This document shows, piece by piece, positions 52,001 to 62,800 of a DNA stretch of 64,000 nucleotides. The position numbers and the translations under genes were made by a program. Numbering within the stretch: position 1 is the stretch's first letter; every line of letters begins with the position of its first letter. Location: the NCBI GenBank assembly GCA_026545765.1, contig CM048840.1, forward strand, positions 59,180,843 through 59,244,842, in the 5' to 3' direction. A model generated the notes under the pieces. The model was not told the origin of the DNA. It saw nothing but the letters and a program-made list of their open reading frames with translations, and made no database searches. Source of the stretch: Plantago major (taxonomy: Eukaryota; Streptophyta; Magnoliopsida; Lamiales; Plantaginaceae).

Positions 52001-54500
52001 AGTAGAGTTCTTCGTTCGTTATTTTAATACTCCGCTTGTGTGTTGTTTAAATCTCAAATTGACTTCTCCGTTTGTAATGATCTCTCTCCCATTATTGTTT
52101 TATTTAACTCCCGAGTAGAATTTTATACATGTTGTTTATCCCAATCCATATGTGTGTTGATTAATTCTCATGTAGTGTTCTTCGTTTCTGATACTCTTAC
52201 TCCTTCTCTGTATTGTTTAAATCTCGAATAGACTTCTTTGTTTGACATTATCCCACTCCTCCTGTGTGTTGTTTAAATCTCAAATTGCCTTCTCCGTTTG
52301 TAATTATCCCACTCCTTTATTGTGTTGTTTCACTCTTGAGTAGAATTTTACATTTGTTGTTTATCCCACTCCTTATGTGTGTTCTTCAACTCTTAAGTAG
52401 TGTTCTTCGTTTGTGATACTCTTACTCCTTCTGTGTATTGTTTAAATCTCGAATAGACTTCTTTGTTTGACATTATCCCAGTCCTTTAGTGTGTTGTTTA
52501 ACTCTCGAGTAGAGTTATTCGTTTGTTTATCTTCCATCTCCAAAGTTTGTTGTTTATATCTCTCAAGTAGATTTGTTCGTTTGTTGTTTATTCAACACCT
52601 TTTGTGTTTTGTTTAACTCTCAAGTAGAGTTCTTCGTTCGTTATTTTAATACTCCGCTTGTGTGTTGTTTAAATCTCAAATTGACTTCTCCGTTTGGAAT
52701 TATCTCTCTCCCATTTTTGTTTTATTTAATACCCGACTAGAATTTTATACTTATTGTTTATCCCAATCCATGTGTGTTGATTAATTCTCAAGTAGTGTTC
52801 TTCGTTTCTGATACTCTTACTCCTTCTCTGTATTGTTTAAATCTCGAATAGACTTCTTTGTTGGACATTATCCCACTCCTCCTGTGTGTTGTTTAAATCT
52901 CAAATTGCCTTCTCCGTTTGTCATTATCCCACTCCTTTATTGTGTTGTTTCACTCTCGAGTAGAATTTGACAGTTGTTGTTTATCCCACACCTTATGTGT
53001 GTTCTTCAACTCTTAAGTAGTGTTCTTTGTTTGTGATACTCTTACTCCTTCTGTGTATTTTTTAAATCTCGTATAGACTTCATTGTTTGACATTATCCCA
53101 CTCCTTTAGTGTGTTGTTTAACTCTCAAGTAGAGTTCTTCGTTCGTTATTTTATTACTCTTGTGTGTTGTTTAAATCTCAAAATGACTTTTCCGTTTGTA
53201 ATTATCTCTCTCCCATTATTGTTTCATTTAACACCCGAGTAGAATTTTATACATGTTTTTTATCCCAATCCATATGTGTGTTGATTAATTCTCAAGTAGT
53301 GTTCTTCGTTTATGATACTCTTACTCCTTCTCTGTATTGTTTAAAATCTCGAATAGACTTCTTTGTTTGACATTATCCCACTCCTCCTGTGTGTTGTTTA
53401 AATCCCAAATTGCCTTCTCCGTTTGTAATTATCCCACTCCTTTATTGTGTTGTTTCACTCTCGAGTAGAATTTTACAGTTGTTGTTTATCCCACACCTTA
53501 TGTGTGTTCTTCAACTCTTAAGTAGTGTTCTTCGTTTGTGATACTCTTACTCCTTCTCTGTATTGTTTAAATCTCGAATAGACTTCTTTGTTTGACATTA
53601 TCCCACTCCTTTAGTGTGTTGTTTAACTCCCGAGTAGAGTTATTCGTTTGTTTATCTTCCATCTCCTAAGTTTATTGTTTATATCTCTCACGTAGATTTG
53701 TTCGTTTGTAGTTTATTTAACACCTTTTGTGTTTTGTTTAACTCTCAAGTAGAGTTCTTCGTTCGTTATTTTATTACTCCGCTTGTGTGTTGTTTAAATC
53801 TCAAATTGACTTCTCCGTTTGGAATTATCTCTCTCCCATTATTGTTTTATTTAACTCCCGACTAGAATTTTATACTTATTGTTTATCCCAATCCATGTGT
53901 GTTGATTAATTCTGAAGTAGTGTTCTTCGTTTCAGATACTCTTACTCCTTCTCTGTATTGTTTAAATCTCGAATAGACTTCTTTGTTTGACATTATCCCA
54001 CTCCTCCTGTGTGTTGTTTAAATCTCAAATTGCCTTCTCCGTTTGTAATTATCCCACTCCTTTATTGTGTTGTTTCACTCTCGAGTAGAATTTGACAGTT
54101 GTTGTTTATCCCACACCTTATGTGTGTTCTTCAACTCTTAAGTAGTGTTCTTTGTTTGTGATACTCTTACTCCTTCTGTGTATTGTTTAAATCTCGTATA
54201 GACTTCATTGTTTGACATTATCCCACTCCTTTAGTGTGTTGTTTAACTCTCAAGTAGAGTTCTTCGTTCGTTATTTTATTACTCCGCTTGTGTGTTGTTT
54301 AAATCTCAAATTGACTTCTCCGTTTGTAATTATCTCTCTCCCATTATTGTTTTATTTAACTCCCAAGTAGAATTTTATACATGTTGTTTATCCCAATCCA
54401 TATGTGTGTTGATTAATTCTCATGTAGTGTTCTTCGTTTCTGATACTCTTACTCCTTCTCTGTATTGTTTAAATCTCGAATAGACTTCTTTGTTTGACAT
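46021..54500 (+). repeat. Domain R6: 11- and 20-mer cycles
   Basis: Monomer b landmarks at about 46105, 47231, 47846, 48468, 49595, 50213, 51341, 51961, 52583, 53708 and 54837 give spacings of 1126, 615, 622, 1127, 618, 1128, 620, 622, 1125 and 1129 bp. The pattern is 20-mers separated by one or two 11-mers. One h monomer at about 47555-47575 lacks about 12 bp (cttctctgttatccc). The k monomer before the a/b-less part usually reads ctcgtatagacttcattg, a useful marker for the 9-mer junction. Confidence 0.85.
49481..53720 (+). repeat. 2.37-kb tandem duplication inside R6
   Basis: Rare variants recur at a constant offset of 2366-2370 bp: gacatcatccc at 49481 and 51847; tctctctagtag at about 49570 and 51936; ccatttttg at 50341 and 52711; ttgttggacatt near 50490 and 52860; gtttgtcattatcc near 50548 and 52917; aagtttattg at 51301 and 53668; and gtagtttattt near 51340 and 53707. 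The offset drops from 2370 to 2367 bp where the second copy lost three bases near 53158. It corresponds to about 42 monomers. Confidence 0.85.
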
Positions 54501-54535
54501 TATCCCACTCCTCCTGTGTGTTGTTTAAATCTCAA

Positions 54536-55110
54536 ATTGCCTTCCGTTTGTAATGTACTCCTCTATTTTGTTGTTTCACTCTCGGTAGAATTTTACATTG
54601 TTGTTTATCCCACTCCTTATGTGTGTTCTTCAACTCTTAAGTAGTGTTCTTCGTTTGTGATACTCTTACTCCTTCTGTGTATTGTTTAAATCTCGAATAG
54701 ACTTCTTTGTTTAACATTATCCCACTCCTTCAGTGTGTTGTTTAACTCTCGAGTAGAGTTATTCGTTTGTTGTTCATCCATTTCCAAAGTGTGTTGTTTT
54801 TATCTCTCATTTAGAGTTGTTCGTGTGTTCTTTTTTCAACACCTTTTGTGTTTTGTTTAACTCTCAAGTAGAGTTATTCGTTCGTTATTTTAATACTCCG
54901 CTGGTGTGTTGTTTAAATCTCAAATTGACTTCTCCGTTTGAATTATTTCTCTCCCATTATTGTTTTATTTAATACCGGTAGAATTTTATACTTATTGTTT
55001 ATCCCAATCCATGTGTGTTGATTAATTCTCAAGTAGTGTTCTTCGTTTGATACTCTTACTCCTTCTCTGTATTGTTTAAATCTCGAATAGACTTCTTTGT
55101 TTGACATTAT
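54536..55110 (+). repeat. Indel-rich stretch at the start of R7
   Basis: This copy of the super-repeat has shortened motifs (ccttccgtttgtaatgtactcc, ctcggtagaattttacattg, aataccggtag, cgtttgatactc) that are intact in its counterparts at 56.8-57.3, 59.65-60.2 and 61.9-62.4 kb. It is a small island of the same change type seen at 12-23 kb. Confidence 0.65.
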
Positions 55111-58100
55111 CCCACTCCTCCTGTGTGTTGTTTAAATCTCAAATTGCCTTCTCCGTTTGTAATTATCCCACTCCTTCATTGTGTTGTTTCACTCTCAAGT
55201 AGAATTTTACAGTTGTTGTTTATCCCACACCTTATGTGTGTTCTTCAACTCTTAAGTAGTGTTCTTCGTTTGTGATACTCTTACTCCTACATGTATTGTT
55301 TAAATCTCGTATAGACTTCATTGTTTGACATTATCCCACTCCTTTAGTGTGTTGTTTAACTCTCAAGTAGAGTTCTTCGTTCGTTATTTTATTACTCCGC
55401 TTGTGTGTTGTTTAAATCTCAAATTGACTTCTCCGTTTGTAATTATCTCTCTCCCATTATTGTTTTATTTAACTCCCGAGTAGAATTTTATACATGTTGT
55501 TTAGCCCAATCCATATGTGTGTTGATTGATTCTCATGTAGTGTTCTTCGTTTCTGATACTCTTACTCCTCTGTATTGTTTAAATCTCGAATAGACTTCTT
55601 TGTTTGACATTATCCCACTCCTCCTGTGTGTTGTTTAAATCTCAAATTGCCTTCTCCGTTTGTAATTATCCCACTCCTTTATTGTGTTGTTTCACTCTCG
55701 AGTAGAATTTTACAGTTGTTGTTTATCCCACTCCTTATGTGTGTTCTTCAACTCTTAAGTAGTGTTCTTCATTTGTGATCTCTTACTCCTTCTGTGTATT
55801 GTTTAAATCTCGAATAGACTTCTTTGTTTGACATTATCCCACTTTTTTAGTGTGTTGTTTAACTCTCGAGTAGAGTTATTCGTTTGTTTATCTTCCATCT
55901 CCAAAGTTTTTTGTTTATATCTCTCAAGTAAATTTGTTCGCTTGTTGTTTATTCAACACCTTTTGTGTTTTGTTTAACTCTCAAGTAGAGTTCTTCGTTC
56001 GTTATTTTATTACTCCGCTTGTGTGTTGTTTAAATCTCAAATTGACTTCTCCGTTTGTAATTATCTCTCTCCCATTATTGTTTTATTTAATCCCGAGAAG
56101 AATTTTATACATATTGTTTATCCCAATACATGTGTGTTGATTAATTCTCAAGTAGTGTTCTTGGTTTGTGATACTCTTACTCCTTCTCTTGTATTGTTTA
56201 AATCTCGAATATACTTCTTTGTTTGACATTATCCCACTCCTCCTGTGTGTTGTTTAAATCTCAAATTGCCTTCTCCGTTTGTAATTATCCCACTCCTTCA
56301 TTGTGTTGTTTCACTCTCGAGTAGATTTTTATAGTTGTTGTTTATCCCACACCTTATGTGTGTTCTTCAACTCTTAAGTAGTGTTCTTCGTTTGTGATAC
56401 TCTTACTCCTTCTGTGTATTGTTTAAATCTCGTATAGACTTCATTGTTTAACATTATCCCACTCCTTTAGTGTGTTGTTTAACTCTCAAGTAGAGTTCTT
56501 TATTCGTTATTTTATTACTCCGCTTGTGTGTTGTTTAAATCTCAAATTGACTTCTCCGTTTGTAATTATCTCTCTCCCATTATTGTTTTATTTAACTCCC
56601 GAGTAGAATTTTATACATGTTGTTTATCCCAATCCATATGTGTGTTGATTAATTCTCATGTAGTGTTCTTCGTTTCTGATACTCTTACTCCTTCTCTGTA
56701 TTGTTTAAATCTCGAATAGACTTCTGTGTTTGACATTATCCCACTCCTCCTGTGTGTTGTTTAAATCTCAAATTGCCTTCACCGTTTGTAATCGTCCCAC
56801 TCCTCTATTTTGTTGTTTCACTCTCGAGTAGAATTTTACAGTTGTTGTTTATCCCACTCCTTATGTGTGTTCTTCAACTCTTAAGTAGTGTTCTTCGTTT
56901 GTGATACTCTTACTCCTTCTGTGTATTGTTTAAATCTCGAATAGACTTCTTTGTTTAACATTATCCCACTCCTTCAGTGTGTTGTTTAACTCTCGAGTAG
57001 AGTTATTCGTTTGTTGTTCATCCGTTTCCAAAGTGTGTTGTTTTTATCTCTCATTTAGAGTTGTTCGTGTGTTCTTTATTCAACACCTTTTGTGTTTTGT
57101 TTAACTCTCAAGTAGAGTTCTTCGTTCGTTATTTTAATACTCCGCTGGTGTGTTGTTTAAATCTCAAATTGACTTCTCCGTTTGGAATTATTTCTCTCCC
57201 ATTATTGTTTTATTTAATACCCGACTAGAATTTTATACTTATTGTTTATCCCAATCCATGTGTGTTGATTAATTCTCAAGTAGTGTTCTTCGTTTCAGAT
57301 ACTCTTACTCCTTCTCTGTATTTTTTAAATCTCGAATAGACTTCTTTGTTTGACATTATCCCACTCCTCCTGTGTGTTGTTTAAATCTCAAATTGCCTTC
57401 TCCGTTTGTAATTATCCCACTCCTTCATTGTGTTATTTCACTCTCAAGTAGAATTTTACAGTTGTTGTTTATCCCACACCTTATGTGTGTTCTTCAACTC
57501 TTAAGTAGTGTTCTTCGTTTGTGATACTCTTACTCCTTCTGTGTATTGTTTAAATCTCGTATAGACTTCATTGTTTGACATTATCCCACTCCTTTAGTGT
57601 GTTGTTTAACTCTCAAGTAGAGTTCTTCGTTCGTTATTTTATTACTCCGCTTGTGTGTTGTTTAAATCTCAAATTGACTTCTCCGTTTGTAATTATCTCT
57701 CTCCCATTATTGTTTTATTTAACTCCCGAGTAGAATTTTATACATGTTGTTTATCCCAATCCATATGTGTGTTGATTGATTCTCATGTAGTGTTCTTCGT
57801 TTCTGATACTCTTACTCCTTCTCTGTATTGTTTAAATCTCGAATAGACTTCTTTGTTTGACATTATCCCACTCCTCCTGTGTGTTGTTTAAATCTCAAAT
57901 TGCCTTCTCCGTTTGTAATTATCCCACTCCTTTATTGTGTTGTTTCACTCTCGAGTAGAATTTTACAGTTGTTGTTTATCCCACACCTTATGTGTGTTCT
58001 TCAACTCTTAAGTAGTGTTCTTCGTTTGTGATACTCTTACTCCTTCTGTGTATTGTTTAAATCTCGAATAGACTTCTTTGTTTGACATTATCCCACTCCT

Positions 58101-59231
58101 TTAGTGTGTTGTTTAACTCCCGAGTAGAGTTATTCGTTTGTTTATCTTCCATCTCCAAAGTTTGTTGTTTATATCTCTCAAGTAGATTTGTTCGTTTGTT
58201 GTTTATTCAACACCTTTTGTGTTTTGTTTAACTCTCAAGTAGAGTTCTTCGTTCGTTATTTTAATACTCCGCTTGTGTGTTGTTTAAATCTCAAATTGAC
58301 TTCTCCGTCTGGAATTATCTCTCTCCCATTATTGTTTTATTTAATACCCGACTAGAATTTTATACATATTGTTTATCCCAATCCATGTGTGATGATTAAT
58401 TCTCAAGTAGTGTTCTTCGTTTCAGATACTCTTACTCCTTCTCTGTATTGTTTAAATCTCGAATATACTTCTTTGTTTGACATTATCCCACTCCTCCTGT
58501 GTGTTGTTTAAATCTCAAATTGCCTTCTCCGTTTGTAATTATCCTCCTTCATTGTGTTGTTTCACTCTCGAGTAGATTTTTATAGTTGTTGTTTATCCCA
58601 CACCTTATGTGTGTTCTTCAACTCTTAAGTAGTGTTCTTCGTTTGTGATACTCTTACTCCTTCTGTGTATTGTTTAAATCTCGTATAGACTTCATTGTTT
58701 AACATTATCCCACTCCTTGAGTGTGTTGTTTAACTCTCAAGTAGAGTTCTTCGTTCGTTATTTTATTACTCCGCTTGTGTGTTGTTTAAATCTCAAATTG
58801 ACTTCTCCGTTTGTAATTATCTCTCTCCCATTATTGTTTTATTTAACTCCCGAGTAGAATTTTATACATGTTGTTTATCCCAATCCATATGTGTGTTGAT
58901 TGATTCTCATGTAGTGTTCTTCGTTTCTGATACTCTTACTCCTTCTCTGTATTGTTTAAATCTCGAATAGACTTCTTTGTTTGACATTATCCCACTCCTC
59001 CTGTGTGTTGTTTAAATCTCAAATTGCCTTCTCCGTTTGTAATTATCCCACTCCTTTATTGTGTTGTTTCACTCTCGAGTAGAATTTTACAGTTGTTGTT
59101 TATCCCACACCTTATGTGTGTTCTTCAACTCTTAAGTAGTGTTCTTCGTTTGTGATACTCTTACTCCTTCTCTGTATTGTTTAAATCTCGAATAGACTTC
59201 TTTGTTTGACATTATCCCACTCCTTTAGTGT

Positions 59232-59853
59232 GTTGTTTAACTCCCGAGTAGAGTTATTCGTTTGTTTATCTTCCATCTCCAAAGTTTGTTGTTTATATCT
59301 CTCAAGTAGATTTGTTCGTTTGTTGTTTATTCAACACCTTTTGTGTTTTGTTTAACTCTCAAGTAGAGTTCTTCGTTCGTTATTTTATTACTCCGCTTGT
59401 GTGTTGTTTAAATCTCAAATTGACTTCTCCGTCTGGAATTATCTCTCTCCCATTATTGTTTTATTTAACTCCCGAGTAGAATTTTATATATGTTGTTTAT
59501 CCCAATCCATATGTGTGATGATTAATTCTCATGTAGTGTTCTTCGTTTCTGATACTCTTACTCCTTCTCTGTATTGTTTAAATCTCGAATAGACTTCTGT
59601 GTTTGACATTATCCCACTCCTCCTGTGTGTTGTTTAAATCTCAAATTGCCTTCACCGTTTGTAATCGTCCCACTCCTCTATTTTGTTGTTTCACTCTCGA
59701 GTAGAATTTTACAGTTGTTGTTTATCCCACTCCTTATGTGTGTTCTTCAACTCTTAAGTAGTGTTCTTCGTTTGTGATACTCTTACTCCTTCTGTGTATT
59801 GTTTAAATCTCGAATAGACTTCTTTGTTTAACATTATCCCACTCCTTCAGTGT
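59232..59853 (+). repeat. Reference 11-monomer HOR unit (a to k)
   Basis: One intact 622-bp unit with boundaries set at the gttgtt-like start of each monomer. a 59232-59287, marked by cttccatctccaaag. b 59288-59344, marked by tattcaacacc. c 59345-59402, marked by ttcgttcgttatttta. d 59403-59457, marked by caaattgacttctcc. e 59458-59516, marked by tatcccaatccat. f 59517-59572, marked by gttgattaattctc or a variant. g 59573-59628, marked by cactcctcctgtgt. h 59629-59684, marked by caaattgcc. i 59685-59741, marked by gtttcactctcgag. j 59742-59797, marked by gttcttcaactcttaag. k 59798-59853, marked by cactccttcagtgt (usually tttagtgt). Lengths are 56, 57, 58, 55, 59, 56, 56, 56, 57, 56 and 56 bp. 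g and k are near-identical except at the end; d and h are near relatives; f and j share ttcgtttgtgatactc, so the eleven likely arose by repeated block duplication. Confidence 0.92.
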
Positions 59854-62800
59854 GTTGTTTAACTCTCGAGTAGAGTTATTCGTTTGTTGTTCATCCATTT
59901 CCAAAGTGTGTTGTTTTTATCTCTCATTTAGAGTTGTTCGTGTGTTCTTTATTCAACACCTTTTGTGTTTTGTTTAACTCTCAAGTAGAGTTCTTCGTTC
60001 GTTATTTTAATACTCCGCTGGTGTGTTGTTTAAATCTCAAATTGACTTCTCCGTTTGGAATTATTTCTCTCCCATTATTGTTTTATTTAACCCACTAGAA
60101 TTTTATACTTATTGTTTATCCCAATCCATGTGTGTTGATTAATTCTCAAGTAGTGTTCTTCGTTTCAGATACTCTTACTCCTTCTCTGTATTGTTTAAAT
60201 CTCGAATAGACTTCTTTGTTTGACATTATCCCACTCCTCCTGTGTTGTTTAAATCTCAAATTGCCTTCTCCGTTTGTAATTATCCCACTCCTTCATTGTG
60301 TTGTTTCACTCTCAAGTAGAATTTTACAGTTGTTGTTTATCCCACACCTTATGTGTGTTCTTCAACTCTTAAGTAGTGTTCTTCGTTTGTGATACTCTTA
60401 CTCCTTCTGTGTATTGTTTAAATCTCGTATAGACTTCATTGTTTGACATTATCCCACTCCTTTAGTGTGTTGTTTAACTCTCAAGTAGAGTTCTTCGTTC
60501 GTTATTTTATTACTCCGCTTGTGTGTTGTTTAAATCTCAAATTGACTTCTCCGTTTGTAATTATCTCTCTCCCATTATTGTTTTATTTAACTCCCGAGTA
60601 GAATTTTATACATGTTGTTTATCCCAATCCATATGTGTGTTGATTGATTCTCATGTAGTGTTCTTCGTTTCTGATACTCTTACTCCTTCTCTGTATTGTT
60701 TAAATCTCGAATAGACTTCTTTGTTTGACATTATCCCACTCCTCCTGTGTTGTTTAAATCTCAAATTGCCTTCTCCGTTTGTAATTATCCCACTCCTTTA
60801 TTGTGTTGTTTCACTCTCGAGTAGAATTTTACATTTGTTGTTTATCCCACTCCTTATGTGTGTTCTTCAACTCTTAAGTAGTGTTCTTCGTTTGTGATAC
60901 TCTTACTCCTTCTGTGTATTGTTTAAATCTCGAATAGACTTCTTTGTTTGACATTATCCCACTCCTTTAGTGTGTTGTTTAACTCTCGAGTAGAGTTATT
61001 CGTTTGTTTATCTTCCATCTCCAAAGTTTGTTGTTTATATCTCTCAAGTAGATTTGTTCGTTTGTTGTTTATTCAACACCTTTTGTGTTTTGTTTAACTC
61101 TCAAGTAGAGTTCTTCGTTCGTTATTTTAATACTCCGCTTGTGTGTTGTTTAAATCTCAAATTGACTTCTCCGTCTGGAATTATCTCTCTCCCATTATTG
61201 TTTTATTTAATACCCGACTAGAATTTTATACATATTGTTTATCCCAATCCATGTGTGATGATTAATTCTCAAGTAGTGTTCTTCGTTTCAGATACTCTTA
61301 CTCCTTCTCTGTATTGTTTAAATCTCGAATATACTTCTTTGTTTGACATTATCCCACTCCTCCTGTGTGTTGTTTAAATCTCAAATTGCCTTCTCCGTTT
61401 GTAATTATCCCACTCCTTCATTGTGTTGTTTCACTCTCGAGTAGATTTTTATAGTTGTTGTTTATCCCACACCTTATGTGTGTTCTTCAACTCTTAAGTA
61501 GTGTTCTTCGTTTGTGATACTCTTACTCCTTCTGTGTATTGTTTAAATCTCGTATAGACTTCATTGTTTAACATTATCCCACTCCTTTAGTGTGTTGTTT
61601 AACTCTCAAGTAGAGTTCTTCGTTCGTTATTTTATTACTCCGCTTGTGTGTTGTTTAAATCTCAAATTGACTTCTCCGTTTGTAATTATCTCTCTCCCAT
61701 TATTGTTTTATTTAACTCCCGAGTAGAATTTTATACATGTTGTTTATCCCAATCCATATGTGTGTTGATTAATTCTCATGTAGTGTTCTTCGTTTCTGAT
61801 ACTCTTACTCCTTCTCTGTATTGTTTAAATCTCGAATAGACTTCTGTGTTTGACATTATCCCACTCCTCCTGTGTGTTGTTTAAATCTCAAATTGCCTTC
61901 ACCGTTTGTAATCGTCCCACTCCTCTATTTTGTTGTTTCACTCTCGAGTAGAATTTTACAGTTGTTGTTTATCCCACTCCTTATGTGTGTTCTTCAACTC
62001 TTAAGTAGTGTTCTTCGTTTGTGATACTCTTACTCCTTCTGTGTATTGTTTAAATCTCGAATAGACTTCTTTGTTTAACATTATCCCACTCCTTCAGTGT
62101 GTTGTTTAACTCTCGAGTAGAGTTATTCGTTTGTTGTTCATCCATTTCCAAAGTGTGTTGTTTTTATCTCTCATTTAGAGTTGTTCGTGTGTTCTTTATT
62201 CAACACCTTTTGTGTTTTGTTTAACTCTCAAGTAGAGTTCTTCGTTCGTTATTTTAATACTCCGCTGGTGTGTTGTTTAAATCTCAAATTGACTTCTCCG
62301 TTTGGAATTATTTCTCTCCCATTATTGTTTTATTTAATACCCGACTAGAATTTTATACTTATTGTTTATCCCAATCCATGTGTGTTGATTAATTCTCAAG
62401 TAGTGTTCTTCGTTTCAGATACTCTTACTCCTTCTCTGTATTGTTTAAATCTCGAATAGACTTCTTTGTTTGACATTATCCCACTCCTCCTGTGTGTTGT
62501 TTAAATCTCAAATTGCCTTCTCCGTTTGTAATTATCCCACTCCTTCATTGTGTTGTTTCACTCTCAAGTAGAATTTTACAGTTGTTGTTTATCCCACACC
62601 TTATGTGTGTTCTTCAACTCTTAAGTAGTGTTCTTCGTTTGTGATACTCTTACTCCTTCTGTGTATTGTTTAAATCTCGTATAGACTTCATTGTTTGACA
62701 TTATCCCACTCCTTTAGTGTGTTGTTTAACTCTCGAGTAGAGTTCTTCGTTATTTTATTACTCGCTTGTGTGTTGTTTAAATCTCAAATTGACTTCTCCG

